Of a DNA stretch of 64,000 nucleotides, positions 55,490-64,000 are shown in pieces. The notes under the pieces were generated by a model. That model saw nothing but the letters and a program-made list of their open reading frames with translations, was not told the DNA's origin and did not search any database. Position 1 is the first letter of the stretch, and every line of letters begins with the position of its first letter. The DNA is from Candidula unifasciata (taxonomy: Eukaryota > Mollusca > Gastropoda > Stylommatophora > Geomitridae), in NCBI GenBank assembly GCA_905116865.2, contig CAJHNH020006135.1:342001-406000 (forward strand), written 5' to 3'. The position numbers and the translations under genes are program-made.

Positions 55490-56041
55490 GTTACACAAAA
55501 TATGAGAATATAGAAACATAAGGTAGAAAATTTCTAGCCTGCAAACAGCACCAAAAAATTGCTTATGCATATTGTTTCATGCAGTTTACACGTAAATTTC
55601 AGAGATGAAATAGGTGATGTCTGTGGTGAGGGTTGCTCTAAAGTAAACATAGCATCCAAAGCGCTGCCATCTCTGGCAAACACTTTTTTCTGAATAATAT
55701 AGGAAAGTCCAAAACGACACATCTTTGCTGGATAAATCATCCAAGAAAAGAAGTTTGGCTAAATTCACTGAATAATTTAAATTTACACAGTATTTTGTGA
55801 CTACATTATAGGACATACTGCAGCTGAAAAAGTAAGTAGTTTCTGTTGCACTTTATGTTTCTATGTTGTCATATTGGTTGTAATTATATATATGTTTAAT
55901 TCTCAAGCTTACTCCTAGAATTGTTGTGTGGGACAGCAGGGAACACACAGAAAAAACACGACTGCCAGAGTGAAAATTTAACGTATCGTTAGCCCGGTCT
56001 TGTGGCGTCAGCAGCATGGCCCGTCAGATGGAGACGATCTT
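55261..56041. mobile_element. Non-autonomous inverted-repeat DNA transposon (foldback/MULE-like)
   Basis: The left end AAGACCGTCTCCATCTGAC and the right end (reverse complement) AAGATCGTCTCCATCTGAC start inverted arms that stay alignable for over 200 bases per side (about 55261-55530 and 55835-56041). They include CATGCTGCTGACG, GGGCTAACGATAC, TTTTCACTCTG.CAG, GTGTTCCCTGC, AAGCTTGAGAATTAAAC and ATAGAAACATAA. The left arm holds an expanded (AC)n(AT)n at 55400-55482. The inner ~300 bases are unique and code for nothing. A 9-base direct duplication, AGTCTAGCC/AGTTTAGCC, flanks it at 55252-55260 and 56042-56050. Long arms plus a 9-base duplication suggest a Mutator-like MITE. Confidence 0.75.
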
Positions 56042-56102
56042 AGTTTAGCCATATATGCTCAATACGCTTAGAGGCGAAAAAGATCCTCTACATTTTTCTT
56101 GA
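56042..56102 (+). mobile_element. SINE family C copy, right part (split)
   Basis: AGTTTAGCCATATATGCTCA then ATACGCTTAGAGGCGAAAAA continues the SINE interrupted at 55260 and ends at its usual GGCG...AAAAGG.TCCT tail. Confidence 0.75.
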
Positions 56103-56400
56103 TAACATTTCACACAACATCAGCAGCGTTAACTGGGGGACCACTCATTCACATATTCAGAACCACTCAATACCCTATGTTCCCATAGTGGCGGGAAAAA
56201 CAAGTAGCTTAGAATAATAGAAGCAGCGAGGACTGGGCATATAAAACATTGCAAGTTGTGTTTGCCTCCTGCGTAGTTCTTGGTGACAGCTCGGTGACAG
56301 TGTATTCTCTATTGCTTAAATTTACTCGTTTGATTCTTGTTACATGCCAGAGCTGTTCGTGTAGCTTTTGTTGTTAAATTTCTCAATCCTTCTTACCCTT
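56103..56400. other. Short stretch without recognised gene
   Basis: No feature supported. Confidence 0.4.
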
Positions 56401-56401
56401 C

Positions 56402-56592
56402 TTCGTAATGCCAGGATGCCGGGTTCGATTCCAGCTGCGGGCCATGCGCCTTGCGTTGGTTTCGACAGTGGTATTAGGAAAGCCGACCGTCAATAAAGCA
56501 ATGGCAAACTACTGGACGTAAATTTGCCTAGAAAACCAACACAACAGCCTGCAACGTCCTGTAAAGGATACGCAACTAACCTGTCTTATCCT
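56402..56592 (+). mobile_element. SINE family B copy
   Basis: CGTAATGCCAGGATGCCGGG, box B GGGTTCGATTCCAGC, TGGTTTCGACAGTGGTATTA, GCAATGGCAAACTACTGGAC, CAACGTCCTGTAAAGGATAC, GCAACTAAC. The 5' half of the tRNA head is lost. Confidence 0.75.
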
Positions 56593-56594
56593 TA

Positions 56595-57100
56595 CATAGC
56601 TGATTTTTAATCAGGTTGCGGAGAGCTGCATGGTATCGACGCACGATGTACGCCTCGAGTGCTAGAGGATCCGGGTTCAATCCCGGAAAGGGCTGGTATG
56701 TTTTCACGTGGACTTGGACTTCTAGTAATTCCCCCTGGTCTCTGGGTAGTGAAATTGGACGCCCGTGTGCATTGTTTCGCACTTTAAAAATCCCTCGGCA
56801 GTGGAAAATCAAAAAGAGTAGCCTAACGGCGCTGCCCGGGCAAAAAGTTTGGAGTTAAAAATCTACCCAAAGTATTTCCGGATCCTCGCCGGTGCTACCG
56901 AGCCTGCGCAATGTGCTGAGCTTCTTCGCACTCAGGCTTGAGCTAGAAGAAGCGCGAAGCACTTATGGGTTACTACCCGTGTGCTATGATGTTGATCCGT
57001 TGTTGAAACCTCAAACCTCAATCAGGTTGCAACTGGTACGTTGGCCACTAAAGAAGGAGACAAATAATGTCGCGAGTGCAGTGATGCCAATTCTTGATTC
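56595..57100 (+). pseudogene. LINE A5, 3' scrap split by a SINE D
   Basis: GATTTTTAATCAGGTTGC (56602-56619) joined to AACTGGTACGTTGGCCACTA (57031 on) and GATGCCAATTCTTGATTC reproduces the order at the end of LINE A2 (ACTTTTAACCAGACTGTAAC, GCGTTGGCTGCTGAAG, GATGTCAATTCTTGACTC). Confidence 0.6.
56620..57019 (+). mobile_element. SINE family D, complete, with 11-bp target duplication
   Basis: 400 bases flanked by AATCAGGTTGC at 56609-56619 and 57020-57030. The tRNA-like head ends in box B GGGTTCAATCCCGG. The body has CACGTGGACTTGGACTTCTA, GCCTAACGGCGCTGCCCGGG and CTACCGAGCCTGCGCAATG; the end is GATGTTGATCCGTTGTTGAA followed by (ACCTCAA)2. This copy defines the borders of family D. Confidence 0.85.
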
Positions 57101-57114
57101 ATATAAAAAAAGTA

Positions 57115-57398
57115 AAAATTACGGACCCTTTCCCACGCCATCAGGCTATAGGGCATATAGGGCTAGACCTATATTTTTTATAGACCAATCGGCACAAGAT
57201 GGGTGATGTGGTCAGCATCGCGCCGACCGCCTTTACTTTCCCGGGACTGCACCCGGTACCCACTCAAGGCTGGGTTCGACCTGGGAGCCAAGGTCATTTT
57301 TGAAAAAAGTCCGGCTTCGCCAGGGAGCGAACCCACGAACTTCCGATCCACGACGAGCGTCTAGCCGCTTGGCCAATGCGACTCCCTTGATTCATATT
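57115..57398 (-). mobile_element. SINE family C copy, full length
   Basis: Reverse of the family: CCCACGCCATCAGGCTATAG, GACCAATCGGCACAAGATGG, CAGCATCGCGCCGACCGCC, GGGACTGCACCCGGTACCCA, GAGCGAACCCACGAACTTCC, GTCTAGCCGCTTGGCC. Confidence 0.8.
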
Positions 57399-57404
57399 CA
57401 TAAT

Positions 57405-57665
57405 TTGATCTTCGGCACTTTCACCCGCTGTAAACTCCGAGTGAAAGTTTTAGTAGTTAGTTCTCTTCTGGATATTGATCATGCTTCAGAGCTCGAGTTT
57501 TTTTGTGCTCATTCGTTTTGCAGATTGGCTTACCTGTATTGAGAGAGTGCTGACTTCAAAGGAAAATCCCAAAATCAGTCGACTTTTACGACATGCTAGT
57601 AAGGTGGTAGTGGGCCTACCCCCCCCCCCCCCCCCCCCCCCACCCTCGGTAACTGAACCCGACAA
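57405..57665 (-). mobile_element. SINE family A copy with 23-base C run
   Basis: CACCCGCTGTAAACTCCG, TTTTGCAGATTGGCTTACC, CTGACTTCAAAGGAAAATCC, CGACTTTTACGACATGCTAG, GTGGTAGTGGGCCTA then C at 57619-57641. The run lies where intact copies have TTGTTTTCCCC. Confidence 0.7.
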
Positions 57666-58152
57666 GCGAACTGGACTAAATTATGTCATTCAAAGCATCC
57701 AGTTGCCCGTGTATTTAATTATGTTTTAGGACTAATAAGAGTTTTACTGACACCACCTACAGCAAAGTTGGCCAGAACATGTCACAGAACGTATAAGACG
57801 AAATCTTCTTCACCATCTGTTCTACAGGTTCGAGAAAAATATAAGGTTCCATTTCCTGCTCTTCCAACCGCCTAGACCATAGACACATCGTAATGTTGCA
57901 GAGTATCTCTGATGTTATCTTTTAATGTTATCCGTTTCTGGTTCTACCTTATGCTCTACGTCCCTCTCCTCTTTTGTCTTATAGTTTGGCGTCACAGGGT
58001 ATTCTCTTTAAGTGGGCAAACCATTTGTTGCCGTGTTTGTATGTAATTTAGCATTGCTTATGTGCCAAATTAGTTTCTCATACGACAGGATTCCTAATTT
58101 TTATCTCTTCTGGTCACTCCTGCTTTAGTGTATAAATCTTAGACTGTTGTAG
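57666..58152. other. 5' flank of the lectin gene, no exon recognised
   Basis: Mostly unique. A TATAAA-like word (GTGTATAAATCTT) lies at about 58129-58141 on the plus strand, just before the SINE at 58155. Confidence 0.35.
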
Positions 58153-58154
58153 GC

Positions 58155-58395
58155 ATGGCGGCGTCAGTGGGTTAGGCGTTGCGAACGAGCTTCGTAATGC
58201 CTAAGTGCCGCTTTCGATCTCAGCTGCGGGCTTTACGCCTAGCACTGGTTTCAGCAGTGGTATCTAGAAGCCTACCGTCCAGAAAGCAATGACAAACTCC
58301 TGGACGTAGATTTGCCTAGAAAAACCACAACAGCCAAAAATGCTGGGGTTGGTTCTGCAATGTCCTGTAAGGGATACGCAATTAACTTTGTTTTG
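58155..58395 (+). mobile_element. SINE family B, full length, 100 bases before the lectin start
   Basis: Full family B: head GCGTCAGTGGGTTAGGCGTT, box B CTTTCGATCTCAGCTGCGGG, GGTTTCAGCAGTGGTATC, CAAACTCCTGGACGTAGATT, GGTTCTGCAATGTCCTGTAA, GGGATACGCAATTAAC. It is the most complete copy in the window. Position places it in the promoter or 5' untranslated region of the gene starting at 58495. Confidence 0.8.
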
Positions 58396-58494
58396 TTGTT
58401 GTTGTTGTAGGCATACCAGCGGCAGAAATTGCTAGAATCTGTAACTTCGTCATAACCAATATTCTTTAACGGCTCGTGTGTATTTGATGACACG

Positions 58495-58531
58495 ATGCTC
58501 CATCTATTGCTTCTAAGCACTGTGTACCAAG
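58495..58531 (+). CDS. C-type lectin gene, exon 1 (signal peptide)
   Basis: ATG at 58495 opens MLHLLLLSTVYQ and meets a perfect donor CAAG|GTAAGT after one base of the next codon (phase 1). The next good acceptor with a fitting phase is at 59681, giving a 1149-base intron. The peptide is a short hydrophobic signal core, and the joined protein continues VALTSGP, a plausible cleavage zone. No other ATG-donor pair nearby gives a hydrophobic start, which is why this start is chosen. Kozak context (CACGATGC) is only fair. A full-length SINE B ends about 100 bases upstream, and a LINE D remnant lies in the intron. Confidence 0.55.
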
Positions 58532-58559
58532 GTAAGTCTTTTAAAATACTGTCTATCCA

Positions 58560-58925
58560 TTATGTTTCTGTCTATGTGTCACATCAGTAGTGCTCTATGG
58601 GGCTGACAAATGAAGAATAACTAAACAATTCTTTGAAAGAAAAACAATCGGATTTCGCTGGTAAGTATCTAGCCGCTACACACACACACACACACAGACA
58701 TACACACACACACGAGTATATATTTATTATACTCATGTATCTGTATTTACAGAGAAGAAAAAACTGTAAACACGAGTCAGAACAAGAAGACGATGGAGAG
58801 ATAATATCCAGACAGACCTGCAAACACTTGGTGTCACCAACCGGAAAGAGAAGGCCAAATAGAGAGATGAATGGAGGCGGGTAATATCTGCAGCAATGAA
58901 CCTCAAGGGCTTGAAATGCTGCAGA
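58560..58925 (+). pseudogene. LINE D C-terminal remnant in the lectin intron
   Basis: Plus strand: TRRRWRDNIQTDLQTLGVTN then RKEK, stop, EEWRRVISAAMNLKGLKC, the C-terminal pattern of endonuclease/RT LINEs, matching 26855-27140. A (CA)n tract at 58676-58714 interrupts it. Confidence 0.6.
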
Positions 58926-59680
58926 AGAAAAAGAAGATGGATCTATATTTAATTATGAACATGTTCAGGCGAGCGTCTAGCCCCTAAACGACATCGGTTC
59001 TCTTAAGCTAAAAGACAATACAGTAAATGTTTGTCAACAGGCGTAAGAAAGTCACTCATGAAAACTGAAAGAAGAGGGCACCCGAAGTGTGTGATGCATA
59101 TAAATCCAAAAGACCCGAGAGAAAAATGACAAAGATTACGTACAATAATACGAAATATAAACTGTCAGAAAACAATTGACGATAGGGGTGACAATATTAT
59201 ATTACGCATATACAAGTGTTGATCGGAAGTATCAGAGTAGCTGACACAATTATAAAATATATTTCCCAGCTTAAACAAATAGCATAAACAATGGGGTTAT
59301 TCTTAAGCGATCTCTGTCATCCGCTTGAACCATTGTGGACCAAAGACAAGGACACCAACGGATGGCACAATAACCAACACATGACCTAGTCAGATCTAAA
59401 CCTGCATAATGAGACGGACACGACCTGGGCGGTCAGATAGACAAGGAAGACATATAATACTAGCATCAAACCCTACACAATGAAATAACAACAGAATCTG
59501 TTGCCATAATTATAACCGATATTGACACGGACGAGGCTAGCCCCATATTCAGAGGCTGAACATGGTCAATTGTAATCGAACGAACGAACGAACGTGCCCG
59601 CCTCGCCATGACTGTTCAGTAAATATTATCTGAGTTTTTGTACTGTTTCCTCAACCCTTGTCCGCTTTTTTTTTTTTCAG
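58926..59680. other. Rest of the lectin intron
   Basis: Contains a SINE C head scrap (CAGGCGAGCGTCTAGCCCCT, about 58966-58986) and (GAAC)n at 59577-59594. It ends in a strong polypyrimidine acceptor (T12CAG). Confidence 0.5.
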
Positions 59681-60342
59681 TTGCTTTAACTTCAGGACCA
59701 ATGACATTACCCACTTCAACCAGATACCGTTCCTTCGGGTTGGTCAACAACCCAAGCCTAGGTCCTAGACGTTTAGGTGGCAGCTGGACATCACCTTCGC
59801 AAATCTCATGTGCCAGCAAATGCATGGATAAATACAGCACATGCTGGAGTTTCCTGTACAACTCCACTACGGGACTTTGCACACCAAGTTCCAGTTTTGA
59901 TTCTCAGCAGCAGCTACCAACTGTGGCCGAGGGAGACCTCTACAATAGTTTGACATGTACGCTTAACGGTTTTCAGATGTACACACAAAATCTCACCACA
60001 ATATGCGTTAGTGAGGGATTTTATGCAGATTACGTCGAGGCAGATAAAAGATGTCGCAAATTCGGAGGCGTCCTCATGTCTGTGAAAACATATGACAGAA
60101 TAGGTATATTGTTGGCAGCTTTTAGTGCCAGCGAATCCTGGGTAGGATGCGATGATCTGGACAATGACGGGATATTCCGGTGGAAAGAGGATAATGAGGC
60201 ACTCAGTGAAGACGAGATTAGTCTCTTGTTCTTGGGCAAGCCTACCAAGCAATGCATCAGTTATGACAGCTCCGAGAGGAAGCTCACGAGTAGTGATTGC
60301 TCATATTATCTGAATTACTTTTGTGAAATGCCCCTTCCGTGA
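59681..60342 (+). CDS. C-type lectin gene, exon 2: PAN/Apple-like region plus CTLD
   Basis: Acceptor TTTTTTTTTCAG at 59680; open to TGA at 60342. Joined to exon 1 the protein is 232 residues: signal peptide about 1-17, a PAN/Apple-like module with Cys56, Cys60, Cys67, Cys79 and Cys105 (CASKCMDKYSTCWSFLYN), then a C-type lectin domain from about 108 to 232. CTLD landmarks: YVEADKRCRKFGG (helix 2), ESWVGCDDLDNDGIFRW (the WIGL region), QCISYDSSERKLTSSDCSYY and NYFCEM, so both conserved disulphides are possible. No EPN or QPD motif and no WND are present, so classical calcium-dependent sugar binding is doubtful. Sequons NST (73) and NLT (116). A secreted recognition protein is inferred; molluscs carry many such genes. 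Calling it the last exon rests on the stop only. Confidence 0.75.
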
Positions 60343-60494
60343 GGTGAATCTCAGAGCTTGAGTTTGTTTTAGAAAAATATATACATACACACATTCACAT
60401 ATGCATACATAGACACAATTCATATTCTTGACCATATACACTCAATTATACACATACGCATACATTCATTTACTCATAAGTACATATAATACCC

Positions 60495-60496
<2 letters not shown>
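60343..60496. other. 3' flank of the lectin gene
   Basis: ACATAC/CACAT-rich. No AATAAA is seen in this segment. Confidence 0.4.

Positions 60497-60497
<1 letters not shown>

Positions 60498-60582
<85 letters not shown>
60498..60582. repeat. (TA)n microsatellite, about 83 bases
   Basis: Pure TA tract 155 bases after the lectin stop codon. Confidence 0.95.
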
Positions 60583-60584
<2 letters not shown>

Positions 60585-60900
60585 TGTTGAAGGGCGCCCA
60601 AATGCTTATATGTTTCCGTTCGTTTGATTTTCAAATTATCGACTTGGATGTGGCCGGAGTTTATATTCTTTCCATGTCTAGTTAGTATTCGTACAGAATA
60701 GTAAACATTTAAAAACATTTTATGTTTTGCATCCTTCAGTCAGTCTGTGGTAACTAATAACTAGGAATGAAAGAATCCTAAGTATTATAATAAGTAACTA
60801 AACTTGGAAATTGTCACTTAGTTGTTGCAGGAAAGCTTTCAACAAAAGAAATCGTTCAATGTTGTCAGCATTACGGCCTGGTATGCATAAGCGGGTGTAA
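60583..60900. other. Stretch without recognised gene
   Basis: On the minus strand a short piece (GRPSTSR-like frames, HIQVDNLKIKRTETYKHLGA) resembles the F.YLG turn of LINE reverse transcriptases, too short to assign. Confidence 0.3.
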
Positions 60901-60929
60901 GGTAACTATTATTCGTATTCGGCTCGACC

Positions 60930-61082
60930 GCAACTATTCGGCCGAATACCGAATAGTCAATAGGTCCACTATTCGGCCCCGATGCGAATACGAAGCAAAT
61001 ATTCGGTATATATATATATAATTAGGGCTGTACCGAATATTCGCTTCGTATTCGCATCGGGGCCGAATAGTTGACCTATTGC
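60930..61082. mobile_element. Palindromic repeat with 50-base arms, hAT-like termini
   Basis: The left arm 60959-61008 is the reverse complement of 61031-61080 at 48 of 50 positions, around a 22-base loop of (TA)n and ATTAGGGCTG. Arms are rich in TATTCG/CGAATA words. The TAGGGCTGTACCGAATATTC start resembles hAT-type transposon ends. Extra ATTCGGCCGAAT units lie just left (60930-60958). Confidence 0.6.
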
Positions 61083-62590
61083 ATCGGCGAAGATTGAATC
61101 CTCGCGCCAAATTCTTCATTGGTAAATATAAATAAATTGCTGTGTAATCACCATGTTGAGACTCACAGAATCAGAAAGAAATTGGATGATCGGCTACCCA
61201 TAATCGGTACAAGAATTTCAAGGGTTTTACGGACATTTAAATTTTCCAGATAAACAGTCAAATGTAGTACGACATCGGTAATTGGCGTCACCAGTGATCT
61301 ATGGTGGCCAAAGGAAACCATAGAAAGTCAGAATTGATTCATCCGCACAGTTAATTTATAGAACCGCTCAAAGGATAACGGGCACATAAATGCACCACAT
61401 AATATCTTATAGGCTTCTCTGAACACTGCTTGTTTTAGCCATTTGTGGCAAGCAAACATACGTCCACCCTGGCCTATCTGACACCCCCGACTTCAGCTAC
61501 TCTGCATCCAGAAAATACTTATGTTGGAAAATGAACAAGTCACATGACCTCGAAGGCATTGATAGTCTGTTATATTTTAAGAGGAGTCGAGATTCATGGC
61601 GGAAAGGCATGATAGCAGATTTGGCCACATACAAGTTTTGCTCCTAGTTGTATTCGCATTTCTTAGAACGTTTTATTAGCGCAGCATCATTGTGTGGGGA
61701 GAAATAACAGAGCCCTGTGGAACACAACAGGTACCAATTCAGGGAAAGATCACTCAGAAACTGTAGCAAAAGCAATATCCCGACACAACATAGTATGTCC
61801 TTTTTTCTAGACTAGTGGACAAGGCTTTACTTCCGTGCACGACAATGCAATCCTTTACTGTGCGCAAGTACTGTTGCATTTCTCGCACAGAACAACATGA
61901 ATGGTCTTTGTCCATGGCCAGCAGTTTAATATGATCCTAATTAACCTTCTTGAGGATGTACGAGACATGATTTACAGCCACATCCCTGTCACATATCACT
62001 CCAGTCACGTGCCTGATTTAAGGATTTCTCCTTAAGAACCAACAGCACTCAGAAATAATTATGTTGAGTCGTTTGGCTCGTATTGGTCTAAGGGATGCCC
62101 CGTGGCCAATATACGCTCAACTTATTTCTGGAGTAGGGCAACTCAAGTTTGCGCACTACAAAATATATCTGTATATGAATACAATATTCCTAGGCACACT
62201 TGGCTGGACACCCCCACTACTATTAAAAGAAAGCTCCCAGGTTATGATAGTTCATTATCATAACCATGTTAACACATATAATATTTATGATTCATACACA
62301 CACAAATGCTAAACACTTAGAAAGGTGAAATAGAGGCACCTAAGTCAGCCATGAAAATGATTGCATGTAATCAATACAACATATACAAATATATATAATA
62401 GTGAAGTAGATGCCAGATCTCAGTGGATGGATCCCAGAATACAATGACCAGACCTAACAGAATTCTAATCAGCCAGAAAGTCCTGGAGGTAGCACATCTT
62501 CATCCTCGGAATCCAGTGGAGCTGTGGTGAATATAGCATGATCGAGACATAAACTGGACTTATCCTAGTTCCACTGTTGATGCTTCCCTC
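61083..62590. other. Stretch without recognised gene
   Basis: On the minus strand near 61735-61695 the frame CVPQGSVISPH matches the GVPQGSVLSP block of LINE reverse transcriptases, and an open stretch with LLAMDKDHSCCSVREMQQYL precedes it. Too little to name an element. Confidence 0.35.
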
Positions 62591-62592
62591 AG

Positions 62593-62724
62593 CTCCTGGT
62601 GATTCGACTGTCTTTGACCCTGGTAATTCTGCTTCAACTGGATCAGGTAGTGGAAGAGTACCTCACCATAGAGGACACAGCAGCTGTACCAGTACTCAGC
62701 AAGTCTCTCCCACCAGTCAGGTCA
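62593..62724 (+). CDS. Weak candidate exon, Ser/Gly/Thr-rich
   Basis: After a fair acceptor (GATGCTTCCCTCAG) the frame reads APGDSTVFDPGNSASTGSGS then GRVPHHRGHSSCTSTQQVSP. It reaches a weak donor (AGTCAG|GTCACA) and is phase 1 at its start. Low complexity and no partner exon; may be chance. Confidence 0.18.
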
Positions 62725-63704
62725 CAACACTGTCTCTGAGCTACACCAAGCTCTTGCACTGTTAGGCTGTTTGTGGTATATGGCACCCCATAGTGATGAT
62801 GTCAGGAACTTCACAGGTGTTAGCGGGTGGGTAGTTGGTTGATAGTTGTTTGGTAGTTGGTTGATAGTTGGTGGGTGTTGGTTGGACTGTGATCTTTCTG
62901 CCAGCTCTTCACATAGTTTTCATCCCAAGCATAAGAAAAGTCCTAGACATTTCAGGCCGCCTTCTTAATGTAAAATTTACTGGGGCGTCGATGCATACAT
63001 CTGACCTCTAGAAAAACCGGCAGAAACAATGCCGCAAAAATTCAAGTCAGGCGTCGGTAAGAAGAAGTTCCTTGTATACATGAGCAAGGAGTAAACCGGT
63101 TTCTAAGAATATACAATTAACTCCAGCAATATTTATCATATAGTTGCAAATTTGAAAATGACGCTAAGTCAAAGCAACTAGAAGATGTCGATATTATAAT
63201 TTCCTCCGATAAAGGCATATATCGATATAAGGGACTATATACCTTTCCGGACGAGTCCAAGTTTGAAAGTTTGGCCGAGCACAGGTAATACAGGTCCCGA
63301 CTCTTTTAGGGGTGATGTGTAATGGCTTGTCATTCCTTGACAATCCCAAACCCATATTCTTTTACAGCTTGAAAAAAAAAACTCATCCATGATTGGAATA
63401 TAATTCCACAAGCTTCAGGCTGAGTATTAATCAGCGCAATTAGGCACTGCTATGAAGCCTAAGTAATGACAGGGGAGGGCTCACTCGTTATTAGGCAATG
63501 TGACTTTTTATGTGGAAAAAAAAAATGATTGTCATAAAATATTGTAATTCGACCCAAACTGGGCTCATTTATGTTAAATCCCCCCAACAGAACAGTCTAA
63601 TATTTTAGGTAGTGATAGGATGGGATGGGGAATTCCCGGTACATTACGTGGCGCTGTGTGTTAATTTGTATGGGAAATTCCCGCAGAGTGAATTGTTTTG
63701 TTTT
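62725..63704. other. Stretch without recognised gene
   Basis: A TTGGTTGATAGTTG-type simple patch at 62825-62885. Otherwise unique by eye. Confidence 0.45.
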
Positions 63705-64000
63705 GTGTCATCATCATCATTATCATCAACCACTTCTGCCGTTAAGTTGCGATCCAGTGCATTAGAGTTTTGTAATCATTATCATCATCAACTACTACTG
63801 CCGTGAAGCGGCGTAGGGAGGAATATTTTGCGATCCACTGCATTTGTGCTTTATCATCATCATCATTATGATCAACTTTCACCGTGAAGCGTTGTGAATA
63901 TCATCAACTACTTCTGCCGTGAAGCGGAGGAATAATTTGCGATCCAGTGCATTTGTGTTTTGTAATCATCATCATCAACCACTTCTGACCGTGAAGGAGC
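63705..64000 (-). repeat. Tandem cluster of LINE C 3' ends with (ATC)n
   Basis: Five partial copies of one terminus, each starting with (ATC)n then AACCACTTCTGCCGTGAAGC, most followed by GGAGGAATA and TTGCGATCCAGTGCATTTGT (plus strand). This is the reverse of the LINE C end at 8325-8400 (KDRKLFLPM..GRSG plus trinucleotide tail). Copies begin at about 63707, 63778, 63853, 63898 and 63965 and run off the window. Confidence 0.75.

Noticed and set aside
63240..63290. Hammerhead-ribozyme-like GGACGAGTCC...GAAA
   Set aside because: The CTGANGA core is broken (CGGACGA) and no stem II partner is found.

Overview
This window is nuclear DNA from an animal, and probably a mollusc (a gastropod-like lophotrochozoan). 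It has split exons with GT/AG borders and no operons. It carries a dense mix of tRNA-derived SINEs, many lineages of non-LTR retrotransposon, several minisatellites, and an Apple/PAN-plus-C-type-lectin secreted protein of a kind common in molluscs. The taxon call is an inference, because no single-copy marker gene is complete here.

Host genes are sparse. The best one is a two-exon plus-strand gene at 58495-60342. A 12-residue signal-peptide exon is joined in phase 1 to an exon coding for a PAN/Apple-like region and a C-type lectin domain. On the minus strand, 2866-3428 is a terminal exon with one membrane helix and a long basic, serine-rich tail, preceded by a phase-matched exon at 5092-5376. 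A second pair of minus-strand exons (43677-43832 and, less surely, 46389-46452) lies downstream of an ETS plus YY1 promoter-like segment near 46552-46630. All of these minus-strand exons use phase 1 junctions, so they could belong to one long gene or to two. A possible first coding exon on the plus strand is at 13491-13599.

Most of the rest is repeats. From 0-14 kb there are the terminal exons of the minus-strand gene, SINE copies, a 23-bp minisatellite, and one of two separate arrays of a 33-bp repeat. From 14-17 kb there is a LINE copy with an inverted 5' part, the signature of twin priming, inserted in an (AT)n tract. From 17-26.3 kb there are minisatellites of 33, 43, 29, 56 and about 35 bp; a second LINE of the same lineage splits the 29/56-bp one. 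From 26-43 kb there are scattered SINEs and LINE remnants, including two near full-length but decayed LINEs (38.6-40.3 kb minus, 40.7-43.1 kb plus). From 43-50 kb the DNA is mostly unique or intronic. From 50-58 kb there are nested SINEs, LINEs and a 781-bp inverted-repeat DNA transposon with a 9-bp target duplication. From 58-64 kb there are the lectin gene, a hairpin repeat, and a cluster of LINE 3' ends.

SINE families are named A-G and LINE lineages A-F here for convenience only; these are not database names. Family assignments come from motifs read by eye. I found no CRISPR array, no bacterial-type system, no functional tRNA or rRNA gene, and no complete mobile element with an intact protein.
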